Positions 1 to 10,008 are shown, counted from the first letter of the stretch. The stretch: DNA of 64,000 nucleotides from Chlorobaculum sp. 24CR (GCF_004118635.1 NZ_SDGU01000033.1:1-64000), one strand, 5' to 3'. Notes: generated by a model from the sequence alone, not told the origin. Numbers and translations: made by a program.

Positions 1-241
1 CCCACACCCCACGCCCCCCGCCAACTCCGCCCGCCCCCAAGTGTAAATCAAGTGCTGCGCCGATCTCTCGAAAGTCAGACAAGAAAGCATAGAGAGGAAC
101 TAAAATCAGAGATGCTGGCGTTTAGGTATTTTATTGTCATTCGGCATAACCACTTCCAGTATGTAAGTCCCTTTCCTGTACTCCTTTTTCCAACACCCTG
201 CTTTTTTGTTTGTACATAAAAAAGCTGCAACTGGAGCTATT

Positions 242-838
242 ATGAGAAAACATCTCTTGCTGGCAACCCTGGCATCCGGATTGCTGTTTTTCAATCCCAC
301 TGACCAAGCCCTTGCGGAAGTTGGCGTACACGTCAACGCAGGAGGCCCCGGCTTTGTGGTTGGTTATAATCCAGACTTTTTTTATGTACCGAATCTTGGT
401 TACTCCATTTCGTATGGCGGGCCGTACGACATTATCAACTACGGCGGGTTCTACTACCTGTACTACAACGGCTACTGGTACCGTTCAAGCCATTATCGTC
501 ATGGGCGTTGGGTGATCGTTGACCGTCATCGGCTTCCCTACAGAATCAGACGGCACCAGTGGAATGACATAAGAAGGTACCGGGATGTTCATTACCGGCG
601 AGTGCATCCGAATCGCTTCAGAGATCGTCGTGACGACCGCTTTGATCGTCGCATGGATCGCCGGGATGACCGCTTTGATCGTCGCATGGATCGCCGAGAC
701 GACCGCCGTGATCACCGTATGGATCGTCGTGATGACCGCCGTGATGATCGCCGAGACCAGAGGGGTGATCGTCGAGACGACCGTCGTGATCGTCGGGATG
801 ACCGCAGGGGCGATCATGGTGAAAGAGGACCTCGTTGA
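242..838 (+). CDS. exported protein with Arg/Asp-rich repeat tail (paralog 1 of 3)
   Basis: About 198 residues. An N-terminal signal peptide (MRKHLLLATLASGLLFF, cleavage near AEV) is followed by an aromatic and glycine-rich domain with the pattern PDFFYVPNLGYSISYGG, then YRIRRHQWNDIRRYRD. From about residue 120 the tail is made of short repeats such as DRRDDRFDRRM and is strongly charged. Two other genes in the window, at 28782-29699 and 37288-37752 on the minus strand, share the signal peptide, the PDF.Y/LGF.VS core and the RR..I..YRD segment, so this is a paralogous family of envelope proteins. I chose the ATG at 242 because GGAG lies at 233-236 and the signal peptide starts there; the longer reading from 206 would add a non-signal extension. 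Function is unknown. The basic tail may bind polyanions, which is inference. Confidence 0.8.
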   Translation: MRKHLLLATLASGLLFFNPTDQALAEVGVHVNAGGPGFVVGYNPDFFYVPNLGYSISYGGPYDIINYGGFYYLYYNGYWYRSSHYRHGRWVIVDRHRLPYRIRRHQWNDIRRYRDVHYRRVHPNRFRDRRDDRFDRRMDRRDDRFDRRMDRRDDRRDHRMDRRDDRRDDRRDQRGDRRDDRRDRRDDRRGDHGERGPR

Positions 839-990
839 TAGTTGAAATAATCAATGACGAACGGCCACGCTGGGAGTGTTTCCGATAACCGGTTTTTCGT
901 TGTTCTCATTCGTTGATTGATTTTTCAGGCGGGCAGGTGTTTTTGATTTCGTAGATGCTCTCTCGCAAACGGATCAAAAATAGCAGGGGA

Positions 991-1043
991 CAGAAAGAGA
1001 AAATCCCACAGGACTACCGGTCTTGTGGGATTTTCTCTTTCTG
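991..1043. terminator. long perfect hairpin, probable bidirectional terminator
   Basis: Bases 991-1010 and 1024-1043 are perfectly complementary over 20 bp. The helix continues inwards to 1014/1020 with one G-T pair, leaving a 5-base loop. It lies between the end of the exported-protein gene on the plus strand and the end of the radical SAM gene on the minus strand. The stem carries an A-rich arm and a T-rich arm, so it can end transcription from both sides. Confidence 0.8.
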
Positions 1044-1082
1044 ATTCGGCAGCGCAACGCAGCCGCTTGCTTCTTCAGTGCC

Positions 1083-2528
1083 TCAGAGGTAAATCTCCGG
1101 CGTGAGTTTGCGGGTGAAGCGGTTCATGAGGAAGTTGACGAACCAGACCCAGTTGAGTGGCTTGCCCTGCATTCGCTTCATGATGGCGCTGCCTTTATAG
1201 ACTTCGCGCTGGAGCTTGATGAAGTTTTCGAGCAGCTTTTCGCCTCCGAGCTTTTTCGGCTCGAACATGAAGTGGTAGGTGTCGTACTTGTCCCAGTCGA
1301 GGTGGCGCACCCGATCTTTCATCTCCTCGAAATAGGGGGTACCGGGGAAGGGCGTTACCAGCGAAAAGACCGGGAACTCGATGCGGTTCTCCATGATGAA
1401 GTCGTAGGTGGCCTGGAAGCTTTTTTCGTTGTCGTCGTCGAAGCCGAACATGAAGTAACCCTGGATGGCGATTTTGTGCTTGTGCAGGTTGCTGACGACG
1501 TTCGCGTAATTTTGCAGACGGTTCGAGCCTTTGTTCATGCTCTTGAGAATGTCGGGGTTGAGCGACTCGAAGCCGATGCTCATGAGGTCGCAGCCCGAAC
1601 GTCCGGCGATTTCGGCCACCTCCGGCTTGTGCAGGAAGTTCATCGAGATGTTGGCGTTCCAGCGTACGCCAAGCGTGGCCATGCCTTCGAGCAGGTCGGT
1701 GAAGTATTGCGGGCGAAAGCTGATGTTGTCGTCCATGAACGAGAAGCGCACGAGCTTCTTGCCGAGCCGATCCTGATGGGCGCGCATCTCGTTGAGCACC
1801 AGATCCATTTCGCGGTAGCGGAAGCTCTTGCCATAGACCGTCGGCGTGGTGCAGAAGCTGCATCCGACCGGGCACCCTTTGGTGGCCAGAATCGGAATGA
1901 GCTGGCTGTATTTTTTGGCGTGCGGCGAGTTGAGGGCGAAGCTGAAGTCGGGCGGCGTCATGGCGGTCATCGGCTTCAGCTCGCTGGCTTTGTACGCGCT
2001 CTTCATTTTGCCCCGGAAAATATCGGCGGCCAGCGCTTCCCAGATCGATTCGATTTCTCCGTAAATGACGCTGGTGCAGTGTGACGAAGCCTCTTCTTGC
2101 AGCATGGTCGGGTGTACGCCGCCGAGCAGCACGATCTTGCCCTGCGCCTTGGCGCGGTCGGCGATGCTGTAGGCGTTTTTGGCGTTGAGCGTGCGCGAGG
2201 TGATGGCTACCACGTCGTAGCCCGAAAAATCCTGTGGAATCGTGTCGCCGGTGCGCTCGTCGAGGAAAGTGACATCGAAGTACTTGCTGGCCAGCGTGGC
2301 GACCATGATGAGGTTCAGCGGCATGCTTACCGTGCCGGAATCGACCATCATGCTGGTCTGGCTCCTGGGCTGGACCAGCAGCCATTTCTTTCTGCTTTTC
2401 TGTTCGGCGGCGAGTTTTTCGAGAGTTGGAGCTGCGCCGTTGGTGAGGGAAGCGGATTCGGCGGTCTGAAGATCGTCTGCCAGCATGCCTGTCGAGGATA
2501 AATGGAAATGACTACAAAATGAAATCAC
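1083..2528 (-). CDS. bchR: B12-binding radical SAM protein, probable bacteriochlorophyllide C-12 methyltransferase BchR
   Basis: 481 residues. The N-terminal half resembles a cobalamin-binding Rossmann domain (LLVQPRSQTSMM..., VLLGGVHPTMLQEEAS). The radical SAM core follows with the cluster motif CPVGCSFC (CX3CX2C) in ATKGCPVGCSFCTTPTVYG, then FMDDNI and SIGFESLNPD. This architecture and length fit the BchE/BchQ/BchR group; BchQ and BchR methylate C-8 and C-12 side chains of bacteriochlorophyll c. I favour BchR from gene content and remembered context near ispD and queA in Chlorobaculum, but sequence alone does not separate BchQ from BchR. The start is uncertain: GTG at 2528 has no clear ribosome binding site, and ATG at 2486 (MLADDLQ) is a good alternative. 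Confidence 0.75.
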   Translation of the reverse strand: MISFCSHFHLSSTGMLADDLQTAESASLTNGAAPTLEKLAAEQKSRKKWLLVQPRSQTSMMVDSGTVSMPLNLIMVATLASKYFDVTFLDERTGDTIPQDFSGYDVVAITSRTLNAKNAYSIADRAKAQGKIVLLGGVHPTMLQEEASSHCTSVIYGEIESIWEALAADIFRGKMKSAYKASELKPMTAMTPPDFSFALNSPHAKKYSQLIPILATKGCPVGCSFCTTPTVYGKSFRYREMDLVLNEMRAHQDRLGKKLVRFSFMDDNISFRPQYFTDLLEGMATLGVRWNANISMNFLHKPEVAEIAGRSGCDLMSIGFESLNPDILKSMNKGSNRLQNYANVVSNLHKHKIAIQGYFMFGFDDDNEKSFQATYDFIMENRIEFPVFSLVTPFPGTPYFEEMKDRVRHLDWDKYDTYHFMFEPKKLGGEKLLENFIKLQREVYKGSAIMKRMQGKPLNWVWFVNFLMNRFTRKLTPEIYL

Positions 2529-2867
2529 AAGGTATGAAAAATTCCCTGAAAACCCCGTTAAGCCTTGAAAATCAGCGGGTCGATCAGGATGTAAAAATCA
2601 GGGCGTCGCAAGCGTTGCAGTCTGGTTCGCGGATAGATGGTTATCTCGTGGATTGCCGCGTCGCTGCGCTCCTCGCAATGACAGGTGGGAGGCAAGGTTA
2701 CAAGAGGTGGGGCTGAAGCCCGGATTTTTTGTGATGAACTCTTACCCCGGTTTGAAAGCCGGGGCAACATGAATGTAAAAAGGGATGAATGTCCGCAGGG
2801 TTGAACCCCCGCTGAATATGGAAAGCCGGGGCTGTGTGAGCGTTTTCGCGCCCTTGAAATCGACATC
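2529..2867. repeat. intergenic block of dispersed repeats
   Basis: No gene is visible. At 2649-2683 is an inverted copy of the family reading ATTGCGAGGAGCG.AGCGACG (other copies at 28407 and 62823). From about 2707 to 2850 is the second family, with the palindrome-like pieces GGGCTGAAGCCC and CCCCGGTTTGAAAGCCGGGG and the phrase CAACATGAATG. Related blocks occur at 22980-23045, 36424-36600 and 39083-39165. These look like non-coding REP/MITE-type repeats. Confidence 0.7.
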
Positions 2868-3320
2868 TTACCCTCGCTTTTCGAGCACGGCGGCGGTGAA
2901 GCGGCTGACGCAGACCAGGCGGCCCTGGTCGTCGCGAATCCTGATGTCCCAGACCTGCGAGGCGCGTCCGAGGTGCAGCGGCGTGGCGGTGGCGTGCACG
3001 GCGACGCCTTCGCCCGCCGGCACGGCGCGGAGGTGGTTGGCGTTGATCTCCTGGCCGACGATGAACTGTTTGTCGCGATCCACGCAGTACGAGGCCGCGA
3101 TGCTGCCGACAGTCTCCGCGAGCGCGAGCGACGCGCCGCCGTGCAAAATACCGATGCGCTGGATGGTGCGGTGATCGACGGGCATTCGTGCCGTCATGAA
3201 GTCAGCGCCGACCGCCGTCATTTCGATGCCGAGGTGGCGGGCCATCTGACCTTCGACGATCTGCGTTTCATTGATCTCTTCGGGCGTGACCGGAACGGTG
3301 AAAATCGAATCCTGTGCCAT
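2868..3320 (-). CDS. menI: hotdog-fold thioesterase, MenI-like (1,4-dihydroxy-2-naphthoyl-CoA hydrolase)
   Basis: 150 residues. The motif GILHGGASLALAETVGSIA, then QEINANHLR and PLHLGRASQVWDI, closely follow the pattern of E. coli MenI/YdiI (LLHGGAS.VLAESIGS, LEINANH, KPLHLG). The glutamate in LAE is the expected catalytic residue. MenI-type enzymes release DHNA from its CoA thioester in menaquinone synthesis, which fits an organism that makes menaquinone and chlorobiumquinone. The reading frame runs on upstream through the neighbouring tRNA gene, so I start at ATG 3320 (MAQDSIFTV). A broader PaaI-type acyl-CoA thioesterase role cannot be excluded. Confidence 0.8.
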   Translation of the reverse strand: MAQDSIFTVPVTPEEINETQIVEGQMARHLGIEMTAVGADFMTARMPVDHRTIQRIGILHGGASLALAETVGSIAASYCVDRDKQFIVGQEINANHLRAVPAGEGVAVHATATPLHLGRASQVWDIRIRDDQGRLVCVSRFTAAVLEKRG

Positions 3321-3381
3321 GGAAAGCAATGGTTGGGCTGGAGAGGAGAGGCGAATCGGAGATTTTCCGGGCTTGCCGGAG

Positions 3382-3454
3382 AGCGGGTGACGAGATTCGA
3401 ACTCGCGACATTTTGCTTGGGAAGCAAACACTCTACCAACTGAGTTACACCCGC
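3382..3454 (-). tRNA. tRNA-Gly (anticodon CCC)
   Basis: A 73-base cloverleaf. The acceptor arms GCGGGTG and CACCCGC pair over 7 bp, and the D arm is ACTC/GAGT. The anticodon stem TTTGC/GCAAA holds the loop TTCCCAA, which puts CCC at positions 34-36. The T arm is GCGAG-TTCGAAT-CTCGT. The discriminator base is T and CCA is not encoded. It lies just upstream of menI and downstream of a second tRNA on the same strand. Confidence 0.93.
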
Positions 3455-3500
3455 TTGTTCGAAGCATCCCGCTTGCCGGTTGGTCAAGCGGGTGCTGTTC

Positions 3501-3577
3501 TGGTGGTGAGAGAGGGAGTTGAACCCTCGACCTCAGGGTTATGAATCCTGTGCTCTAACCAACTGAGCTACCTCACC
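3501..3577 (-). tRNA. tRNA-Met (anticodon CAT), elongator type
   Basis: The acceptor arms GGTGAGG and TCTCACC pair, with a G-T at the seventh pair. The D arm is GCTC/GAGC, the anticodon loop is TTCATAA (CAT), and the T arm is GAGGG-TTCAACT-CCCTC. The discriminator A is followed by an encoded CCA. The normal first pair G1-C72 argues against initiator tRNA. A CAT anticodon could also belong to a lysidine-modified tRNA-Ile; Met is more likely. Confidence 0.9.
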
Positions 3578-3631
3578 ATAATGGCCACTAATATACGGCG
3601 TTGCCATTCTAAAAGCAAGTGGCCGCAGTAA

Positions 3632-4372
3632 TTAATTTTTCGATTTTCTCGCTTTCAGTCCGGCCAGGATTGCCTCGCCGATGAAGACATCTTCGGGCGT
3701 GGTGATCTTGATGTTGTGGTAGCCGGTTTCATAGATGCGGATTGCTTGCTGCGGGAAATAGCGCTCCACGAGGGCGGCGTCGTCGGTGGCGTACCACTCT
3801 TCCTCGGCGGCGAGCCGGTGGGCTTCGATGAGCTTTTCGGGCGCGAATCCCTGCGGCGTCTGCACCTGGAGCAGGCGGCTGCGGTCGAGCGTTTCGCCGA
3901 AAATCTCCGGATTGCAGCCGACATACTTGATGGTGTCCTTCGGCTTCGTGGCGGGCACACATGCGCCGTGTATCGCCGAGAGCCTAGCGATTTCGTCGAT
4001 CTCTTCCGGCTGGATGAAGGGGCGCGCGCCGTCGTGCACAAGGATCGCGTCGGGCATGACGCCCGTTTGCTCGATCTGTTCTTCGACCAGCTTCATGCAG
4101 TTGCCGATCGAGTCCTGCCGCTCTTTGCCGCCCTGGATGACGGCCTTGATTTTCGTGAATCCGTTCGCTTTGGCGATCTCATCGAAGACCGGGATGCTGT
4201 CGGGCAGGGTGGCGATATAGACCGACTCGACGGTCGAGGCCTCCTGGAAGGCTTTCATGGCGTGCCAGATGACCGGCTGGCCTCCGATTTCAAGCATCTG
4301 CTTGCTGAGGCCCCCATCGAGCTTCATGCGTTTGCCGACGCCGCTGGCGGCGATGATGACGACGGTTTTCAT
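3632..4372 (-). CDS. ispD: 2-C-methyl-D-erythritol 4-phosphate cytidylyltransferase
   Basis: About 246 residues. It transfers CMP from CTP to MEP in the non-mevalonate isoprenoid pathway, in the cytoplasm. The nucleotide-binding start VVIIAASGVGKRM, GLSKQMLEIGGQPV, VQGGKERQDSI, VHDGARPFI, TKPKDTI, VQTPQGF and TDDAALVE are the IspD signature segments in the right order. The ATG at 4372 (MKTVVIIAASG) gives the usual N-terminus. It follows queA by 5 bases on the same strand, so the two are almost certainly co-transcribed. The isoprenoid product feeds quinone, carotenoid and bacteriochlorophyll tails. Confidence 0.95.
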   Translation of the reverse strand: MKTVVIIAASGVGKRMKLDGGLSKQMLEIGGQPVIWHAMKAFQEASTVESVYIATLPDSIPVFDEIAKANGFTKIKAVIQGGKERQDSIGNCMKLVEEQIEQTGVMPDAILVHDGARPFIQPEEIDEIARLSAIHGACVPATKPKDTIKYVGCNPEIFGETLDRSRLLQVQTPQGFAPEKLIEAHRLAAEEEWYATDDAALVERYFPQQAIRIYETGYHNIKITTPEDVFIGEAILAGLKARKSKN

Positions 4373-4377
4373 GGACT

Positions 4378-5418
4378 TCAGACGATAAGCATGGCGTCCC
4401 CGTAAGCCAGGAACCGGTAATTGTTTTTGAGCCCTGTTTTGTAGGCCTCCATGAGCAGGCGGTGATCGGCGAAGGCGCTGACCACCATCATCAAGGTCGT
4501 TTCGGGCTGCTGGAAGTTGGTGATGAGGGCGTCGGTGACTTTGAAGTTGTAGGGCGGGTAGATGAACTTGTCGGTCCACCCCTGACCGAACTTGATCTTG
4601 CCTTCGACCGTGGCGTTGGCTTCGAGCGCGCGGCAGGTGGTGGTGCCGACGACGAACACCCGGCCCGACTTGTTCATCTTGGTCTCGTTGACCTCCATGG
4701 CCGTCTGGTAGGGAATGTTGAAGTACTCGGAGTCCATTTTGTGCTTCGAGACATCCTCGACCTCGATGGCGTTGAAGGTGCTCAGGCTCGGGTGCAGGGT
4801 GACGGGCAGAATCTTGACGCCGATCTTCTGGAGCTGTTGCAACAGCGGCATCGTGAAGTGCAGTCCGGCCATCGGGGCGACCACCGCGCCGGTCTGGTTG
4901 GCATAGACGGTCTGGTAGTCGGTGCGGTCGGCCTCCTTCGGCTTGCGGGTGAAGTAGGGCGGCAGCGGCACGTGGCCGATCTTCTCCACCATTTTGAACA
5001 CATCGATATCCGGATTGAGGAAGCGGATCGTGCGGCCTCTCGACGTGGTGTTGTCCACCACCTCGGCCACGACGTCATCCTCGAAGTAAATCTTGTTGCC
5101 GACACGCACCTTGCGGGCCGGATCGACCAGCACGTCCCAGAGGCCGGCCTCCTTGTTCAGCTCCCGGAGCAGGAATACCTCGATCTTGGCGTCGGTTTTC
5201 TCCTTCTGCCCGAAAATCTTGGCCGGAAAGACCCGGCTGTTGTTGACCACCAGGAGGTCGCCTTTCTTGAAGTAGGAGACGATGTCGGTGAAGACCTTGT
5301 GCTCTATCTCTTTTTTTCGACGGCTCAGCACCATCAGCTTGCAGGCGTCGCGGGGCGATTCGGGGTGATCGGCGATTCGGGTTTTGGGAAGAGTGTATCG
5401 GAAGTTCGAGAGCCGCAT
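4378..5418 (-). CDS. queA: S-adenosylmethionine:tRNA ribosyltransferase-isomerase
   Basis: 346 residues, the usual QueA length. It moves the ribosyl part of SAM onto 7-aminomethyl-7-deazaguanine in tRNA to make epoxyqueuosine. Visible family segments are DLLVVNNSRVFPAKIFG, GHVPLPPYF, DYQTVYA, GAVVAPMAGLHFT, LHPSLSTF and ALITNFQQPETTLMMVVSAF. It starts the queA-ispD transcription unit; the AT-rich DNA at about 5455-5490 upstream would hold its promoter. Confidence 0.95.
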   Translation of the reverse strand: MRLSNFRYTLPKTRIADHPESPRDACKLMVLSRRKKEIEHKVFTDIVSYFKKGDLLVVNNSRVFPAKIFGQKEKTDAKIEVFLLRELNKEAGLWDVLVDPARKVRVGNKIYFEDDVVAEVVDNTTSRGRTIRFLNPDIDVFKMVEKIGHVPLPPYFTRKPKEADRTDYQTVYANQTGAVVAPMAGLHFTMPLLQQLQKIGVKILPVTLHPSLSTFNAIEVEDVSKHKMDSEYFNIPYQTAMEVNETKMNKSGRVFVVGTTTCRALEANATVEGKIKFGQGWTDKFIYPPYNFKVTDALITNFQQPETTLMMVVSAFADHRLLMEAYKTGLKNNYRFLAYGDAMLIV

Positions 5419-5495
5419 GGGTCGTTATGGGTCAAAGGTGAAGTGCCCGCAAGTATAAACTTGATTATATAGCGTTTCAGGTTGAAATAACAAAA

Positions 5496-5521
5496 CCGGG
5501 AGGGAAATGACTCCCTCCCGG
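5496..5521 (-). terminator. rho-independent terminator of the GH65 fusion gene
   Basis: A perfect 10-bp stem CCGGGAGGGA/TCCCTCCCGG (5496-5505 and 5512-5521) with a 6-base loop. On the minus strand it is followed by TTTTG. It lies just downstream of the stop codon at 5532 and upstream of queA. Confidence 0.85.
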
Positions 5522-5531
5522 CGCTTTTTGT

Positions 5532-8500
5532 TCAACCGAGCGGAACGGTCAGCTCCTCGCCTTTTTTCAGGGTCACGGAGCGGCCCGCGATGATTGCAGG
5601 AAGTTCGGCGGTTTCCGATTCAAAGAGCGTGACCGATGCGCTTTCGGGCGTGAGCGCGATCCGGTACCAACTGCCCTTGAAACTGAGGTTTGTCTCGATT
5701 TTCTTCCAGTGGGTCGGGAAGTTGGGCATGATGTTCAGCATTTCGCTCTGGAACGAAATGCCCGAGAAGTAGCGGGTGACGGTGTCGATGGTGCCGGCCA
5801 TCACGCCGCAGTGGATGCCCTCCGGCGTGGTGCCGCCCTGCGTGTCGTGAATGTCGCTTTTGAGCGCTTCGACAAACCAGTTCCAGGCGGTTTCGTGACC
5901 GTCGTGCAGATAGCTCGAAATGATCGAGTGCACCACCTTGCTCAACGTCGAGCCGTGGCTGGTGCGCGGTTCGTAGAAGGCGTAGTTTTCACGCACGAAC
6001 CGGAGCGGATCGGGCACGTGGTAGCCGAGCTTTTCGAGAATGGCCTGCACCTCCGCCGGGGCGAGCGTGTAGAAGGTCATCAGGACGTCGGCCTGCTTGG
6101 CCACCTTGTAGTGGTCGGGCGAGTCGTTCTCGGCCTTCAGAATCCGGTCCATCCGGTGGATGTTGCCGTATTTGAGTTTGTAGTGCTCCCAGTCGAGTTC
6201 CTTGAGGCTCATGTAGCCGTCGAACTGTTCAAGAATGCCGTTCTGGTCGATGAGCACGTTCATCTTGCCCGACATGTCGCGCCACTGCATGAACTCGTCG
6301 TGGCCTATACCGATCTTTTCCATCAGGCCATCCATCACCGCAGGGTCGAGCTTCTGGCTGATTTCAAGCGCTTTTTCGAGCAGCCAGGCGGTCATGATGT
6401 TGGTGTAGGAGTTGTCTTTCACTCCGTGCTTGCCCGAACCCGGAAGCTCCTCGTGGAACTCGTCCGGCCCCATGACGCCCTCGATGTGGTAGCGTCCGTT
6501 CTCCGGCGAGAAGGTGGCGATGCTTGCCCAGAAGCGGGCGATCTCGAACATCATCTCCGCGCCGCAGTTGTTCAGGAACTCCGTGTCGCCGGTGTCATGC
6601 ACGTAGCGCCAGGCGTTGTAGAAGACCGCGATCGAGACGTGGCGCTGGCGGCAGCTCAGGTCGGGATCCCAGGCGCCGCTTTTCGGATTGTAGTGGATGG
6701 TCGGCGTCTCCTCGCGCCCGTCATCGGCGGTCTGCCAGGGGTACATCGCGCCGTGGTAGCCGTTGTCGCGCGCGTACTCGCGAGCCGCGTCGAGATGGTG
6801 GTAGCGGTACATCAGGAGCGCCTTGGCCATCTCCGGCAGGTGCTGGATGTAGAACGGCATGATGTAAATTTCGTCCCAGAAGTAGTGGCCGCGGTACCCT
6901 TCGCCGCTCAGGCCGCGAGCGGCGATGCTGGCGTCGATGGTGGCGTTGTGCGGCGAAATGGTCGAGACGAGGTGATAGATGTGCAGGCGGAGCACCAACT
7001 GGGTGAAGCGGTCGCCGCTGATCTTCATGTCGGATTTCTGCCAGATGGCTTCCCAGGCGGCGATATGGCGTTCGAGCAACTCGTCGAAGCTGCCCGCCGA
7101 GGCGACACTCTCGCGCCCGGCAGCGACCGGATCGAGATGACCGGCGTCGCGGGAGGTGTGGATCGAGACCACCTTGTCCACCGAGCAGCTCCTCTCAGCC
7201 GATACCTGGAGGCGGAAGTGCTCGCTGATCCGGCGCGGGCTGCTGGTGACAGCGCCCTCGCTCGTCGGGTTGCCGTGGTAGCCGCAGCGGAGCGTCGTTC
7301 TGGCGTGAGTGACAATATCGGTTTTCGAGTGGCTCGTGCGCACGTGGAGGAAGACGCCCTCATTTTCTCCCGCGCGGCCATGATCGACATGTTCGAGGTG
7401 GTCGTTCGACAGGCTGTTGTAACGCTGGACGCCGAGGTTTTTGACCCGTCCGTCGATGGTCGAGCGGATTTCGAGTTCAGCCGAGTAGTTGACCGGCTGG
7501 ATGGTGTAGCGGATCGCGGCGATGTGCGGGTTGTCCATGCTGCAAAAGCGCTTGCTTTTGATCCGGGTGATGTCGCCGAGGGTGTCCTGTATCACCATTT
7601 CCCGCTCCATCACACCGTGGCGCATGTCGAGATTCTGGCGGTAACTGAGAATTTTCTGCTCCAGCGGATCGATGAACTCGCCGTTGCCGATGCGGAACTC
7701 GATGGGCAGCCAGTTGGGCGCGTTGACCATGTCGTTGTTCCAGACGGTCTGGCCATGCACCTCCGACGGCAACTTGTTGAACACGCCCGCCAGGTAGGTG
7801 CCGGGGTAGTGGTGCGTCGAGGTCATGCCGCTCTCGAACGCGCCGCGTACGCCCATGTAGCCATTGCCCGTGGTGGTCAGCGACTCGCGGAGCCGCTCGT
7901 TCCTTGGCGACCAGGAGTCGTAGCGGAGGTTCCAGCCCTCGTGTTCGAGTCCCTGGTCGAACCACTGTTCGATCTCCCCGATGGTGATTTCGCCGAGGTC
8001 CCGCACCACGATGTCGGCGCCCTCTTCCTTGAGTTTGATGCCCTCGATTTCACGCGCGATGCCGAGCACCAGCCCGAAATTGCCCTTCGCCCCGGCCTGG
8101 ACGCCGGAGATGGCATCTTCCACCACGACGCAGTCGTGAGGTTCGAGGCCGAGGTTGGCCGCCGCGGTGGTGAAAATATCGGGATTGGGTTTGCCCTTCA
8201 GCTTCAGCTCGATGGAGACTTCGCCATCAACCCGGGTTTCGAAAAGCTCTTCCAGCCCGGCGAGCCTGAGAATGAGCTGGCAGTTACGGCTCGACGAGGC
8301 GATGCCGATCCGGATGCCGCGCGCCTTGAGCGCCTTGATGAACTCCACCGAACTCTGGAAAACCTCCGGGCCCTCCTTGATGAGGATTTCGGTGAAGAGG
8401 CTGTTTTTGCGATTGCCGAGTCCGCAGACAGTCTCCTTTTCGGCAATGTCGTCGAGTTCGCCGTACGGAATTTCAATATCCCTCGAAGCGAGGAAGCTTT

Positions 8501-8705
8501 TGACGCCCTCCATACGGGGCTTGCCGTCCACATACTTCAGGTAATCCTGATGCGGATCGAAAGGGACATACGGTTCATTGTTGACCTCGGCGTAGTTCTG
8601 CAAAAAGGAGTTGAACATCGCCTCCCAGGCAAGGCTGTGAACTTTTGCCGTGCCGGTGATGACTCCGTCGAGATCGAAAATGACGCCTTTGAAATTCATA
8701 CTCAT
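5532..8705 (-). CDS. beta-phosphoglucomutase fused to GH65 disaccharide phosphorylase
   Basis: 1057 residues with two enzymes in one chain. Residues 1-245 form a HAD phosphoglucomutase: nucleophile motif FDLDGV (D11, D13), then [17 protein letters not shown] and [13 protein letters not shown]. From about 260 to the end is a glycoside hydrolase family 65 protein with [21 protein letters not shown], the general-acid motif GPDEFHE (glutamate 749) and KQADVLM. GH65 phosphorylases split trehalose, maltose, kojibiose or nigerose with phosphate to give beta-glucose 1-phosphate, and the fused mutase would turn this into glucose 6-phosphate. The exact disaccharide cannot be read from sequence. The HAD phosphatase just upstream on the same strand suggests trehalose-type metabolism. 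The start is ATG 8705, with ATG 8699 possible. Confidence 0.9.
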   Translation of the reverse strand: MSMNFKGVIFDLDGVITGTAKVHSLAWEAMFNSFLQNYAEVNNEPYVPFDPHQDYLKYVDGKPRMEGVKSFLASRDIEIPYGELDDIAEKETVCGLGNRKNSLFTEILIKEGPEVFQSSVEFIKALKARGIRIGIASSSRNCQLILRLAGLEELFETRVDGEVSIELKLKGKPNPDIFTTAAANLGLEPHDCVVVEDAISGVQAGAKGNFGLVLGIAREIEGIKLKEEGADIVVRDLGEITIGEIEQWFDQGLEHEGWNLRYDSWSPRNERLRESLTTTGNGYMGVRGAFESGMTSTHHYPGTYLAGVFNKLPSEVHGQTVWNNDMVNAPNWLPIEFRIGNGEFIDPLEQKILSYRQNLDMRHGVMEREMVIQDTLGDITRIKSKRFCSMDNPHIAAIRYTIQPVNYSAELEIRSTIDGRVKNLGVQRYNSLSNDHLEHVDHGRAGENEGVFLHVRTSHSKTDIVTHARTTLRCGYHGNPTSEGAVTSSPRRISEHFRLQVSAERSCSVDKVVSIHTSRDAGHLDPVAAGRESVASAGSFDELLERHIAAWEAIWQKSDMKISGDRFTQLVLRLHIYHLVSTISPHNATIDASIAARGLSGEGYRGHYFWDEIYIMPFYIQHLPEMAKALLMYRYHHLDAAREYARDNGYHGAMYPWQTADDGREETPTIHYNPKSGAWDPDLSCRQRHVSIAVFYNAWRYVHDTGDTEFLNNCGAEMMFEIARFWASIATFSPENGRYHIEGVMGPDEFHEELPGSGKHGVKDNSYTNIMTAWLLEKALEISQKLDPAVMDGLMEKIGIGHDEFMQWRDMSGKMNVLIDQNGILEQFDGYMSLKELDWEHYKLKYGNIHRMDRILKAENDSPDHYKVAKQADVLMTFYTLAPAEVQAILEKLGYHVPDPLRFVRENYAFYEPRTSHGSTLSKVVHSIISSYLHDGHETAWNWFVEALKSDIHDTQGGTTPEGIHCGVMAGTIDTVTRYFSGISFQSEMLNIMPNFPTHWKKIETNLSFKGSWYRIALTPESASVTLFESETAELPAIIAGRSVTLKKGEELTVPLG

Positions 8706-8745
8706 TCCATGAAAACAGTTAGAGGATTATCGGTGAAAGTATCGT

Positions 8746-10008
8746 TCAGAGCGAGAGCAAGCCAAGAATCGTGAGGAGAATGTCGGGGTAGGGCACCATA
8801 TAGCTCTTCGGGCAAAGCTCCCGAACGCGCCGCATCAGCTTTTCATCCCTGGTCACAAAGATAGCCCAGACATCGTCGTACATCTCCATCGCTTTTTTCA
8901 GCATCGGAAGATCGGACGAAGTGTCGCCGCAGACCAGCACTGGTTCGCCGGCATGGTCAATATCGAGCTTGTGACAGATGAACTCAAGGCCGTCGCCCTT
9001 GTCGAAATCACGAATCAGGCCCGTTTCGGGATCGACATCGATGGTCAGGATGATCTCGACATCGAGGCCGGTGTCCTCGATCCGGAAGTTTTTGCCCTCC
9101 GGATCAATGTCGCGCACGAGGCCCTTGACCTTTTCAAGGAAGGCCGACGACTCGGCCTCGTTGACCGAGCGGGTGATATCCTGCCGGGCGATGGTGGTTT
9201 GGCCGAACTTGATCTGCAAGGCCGAGCCGATGAAGTTGAACTTCTCGAACGACGGATCGAGCAGGAGCAACTGCATCCGTTCGTTGAGGAGCCGTATCAG
9301 CTCCTGCTTGCCGGGTTCGATGGGGAAGCTGTGGAAATCGCCGTCGATGTCGATGAACTCGCGCCCCTTCGATCCGGCATAGACAAAGATGTGCTCCGGG
9401 TTGATCGAAACATTCAGAATGCCGAAATCCTTGAGTGGAGCCGAGGTGATAATCATCGGATAGCGGCAGCAGTTCTTCGAGAAGCGCGACAAAAAGACCG
9501 AGTTGTAGATCGGCTGGATCGAAGAACGGTAGCGGCCGCAGTAGTTGTTGGTGGTGCCGTCGCGGTCGGTGATAAAGGCGCTGAAGGTTTTGCCGCGCAG
9601 CATTTCGACCCCTTCGGTGACGTAATCGGTGAAGCCGGGAATGAACTTCGCCAGATACTCGATGAAGCGGTCTTCGCCGTATTCGAGGTAGTAAATGTCC
9701 TTTTGCAACTCGCGGATTTCGTAGGTCAGATCAACCTCGATCTGCTTCATGCCGTCGAGTCGCAAAAGGCGCTGGCCGGTATAGTCGTCGATGTAGATAG
9801 TTTCGAGGGAGTAGAGCGCGTTCTTCAGCGATTCGAGGCATCCCTTGCCAACGACCCGCTGCTTCATGATGTTTTTGACGATCGGCTCTCTCAGATCCCG
9901 TGTTTCGGCCTTGAGGCGGTACAGCTCCTTGAGGGTTCTGATATCCTGCAAGGTAATGGGAAAGTTGCAGGTGCGGAGACTTCGTTCATTGACGATGGTG
10001 GTATGCAT
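8746..10008 (-). CDS. HAD-superfamily sugar-phosphate phosphatase, trehalose-6-phosphate phosphatase-like
   Basis: 420 residues. The first 130 residues are helical and charged and I do not recognise them. The HAD core starts near residue 140 with [11 protein letters not shown] (DxDGT nucleophile motif), then IITSAPLKD (motif II) and [14 protein letters not shown] (motif IV). This order and the cap insertion fit the HAD-IIB group that includes trehalose-6-phosphate phosphatase. It sits 40 bases upstream of the mutase/GH65 fusion in the same orientation, so the two probably act on the same sugar. The assignment to trehalose 6-phosphate is inference from that neighbourhood. Confidence 0.65.
   Translation of the reverse strand: MHTTIVNERSLRTCNFPITLQDIRTLKELYRLKAETRDLREPIVKNIMKQRVVGKGCLESLKNALYSLETIYIDDYTGQRLLRLDGMKQIEVDLTYEIRELQKDIYYLEYGEDRFIEYLAKFIPGFTDYVTEGVEMLRGKTFSAFITDRDGTTNNYCGRYRSSIQPIYNSVFLSRFSKNCCRYPMIITSAPLKDFGILNVSINPEHIFVYAGSKGREFIDIDGDFHSFPIEPGKQELIRLLNERMQLLLLDPSFEKFNFIGSALQIKFGQTTIARQDITRSVNEAESSAFLEKVKGLVRDIDPEGKNFRIEDTGLDVEIILTIDVDPETGLIRDFDKGDGLEFICHKLDIDHAGEPVLVCGDTSSDLPMLKKAMEMYDDVWAIFVTRDEKLMRRVRELCPKSYMVPYPDILLTILGLLSL

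Noticed and set aside
5709-8774. Plus-strand open frame of 1021 codons
   Set aside because: It lies antisense to the mutase/GH65 fusion, has no family motif and arises from GC-rich codon bias.
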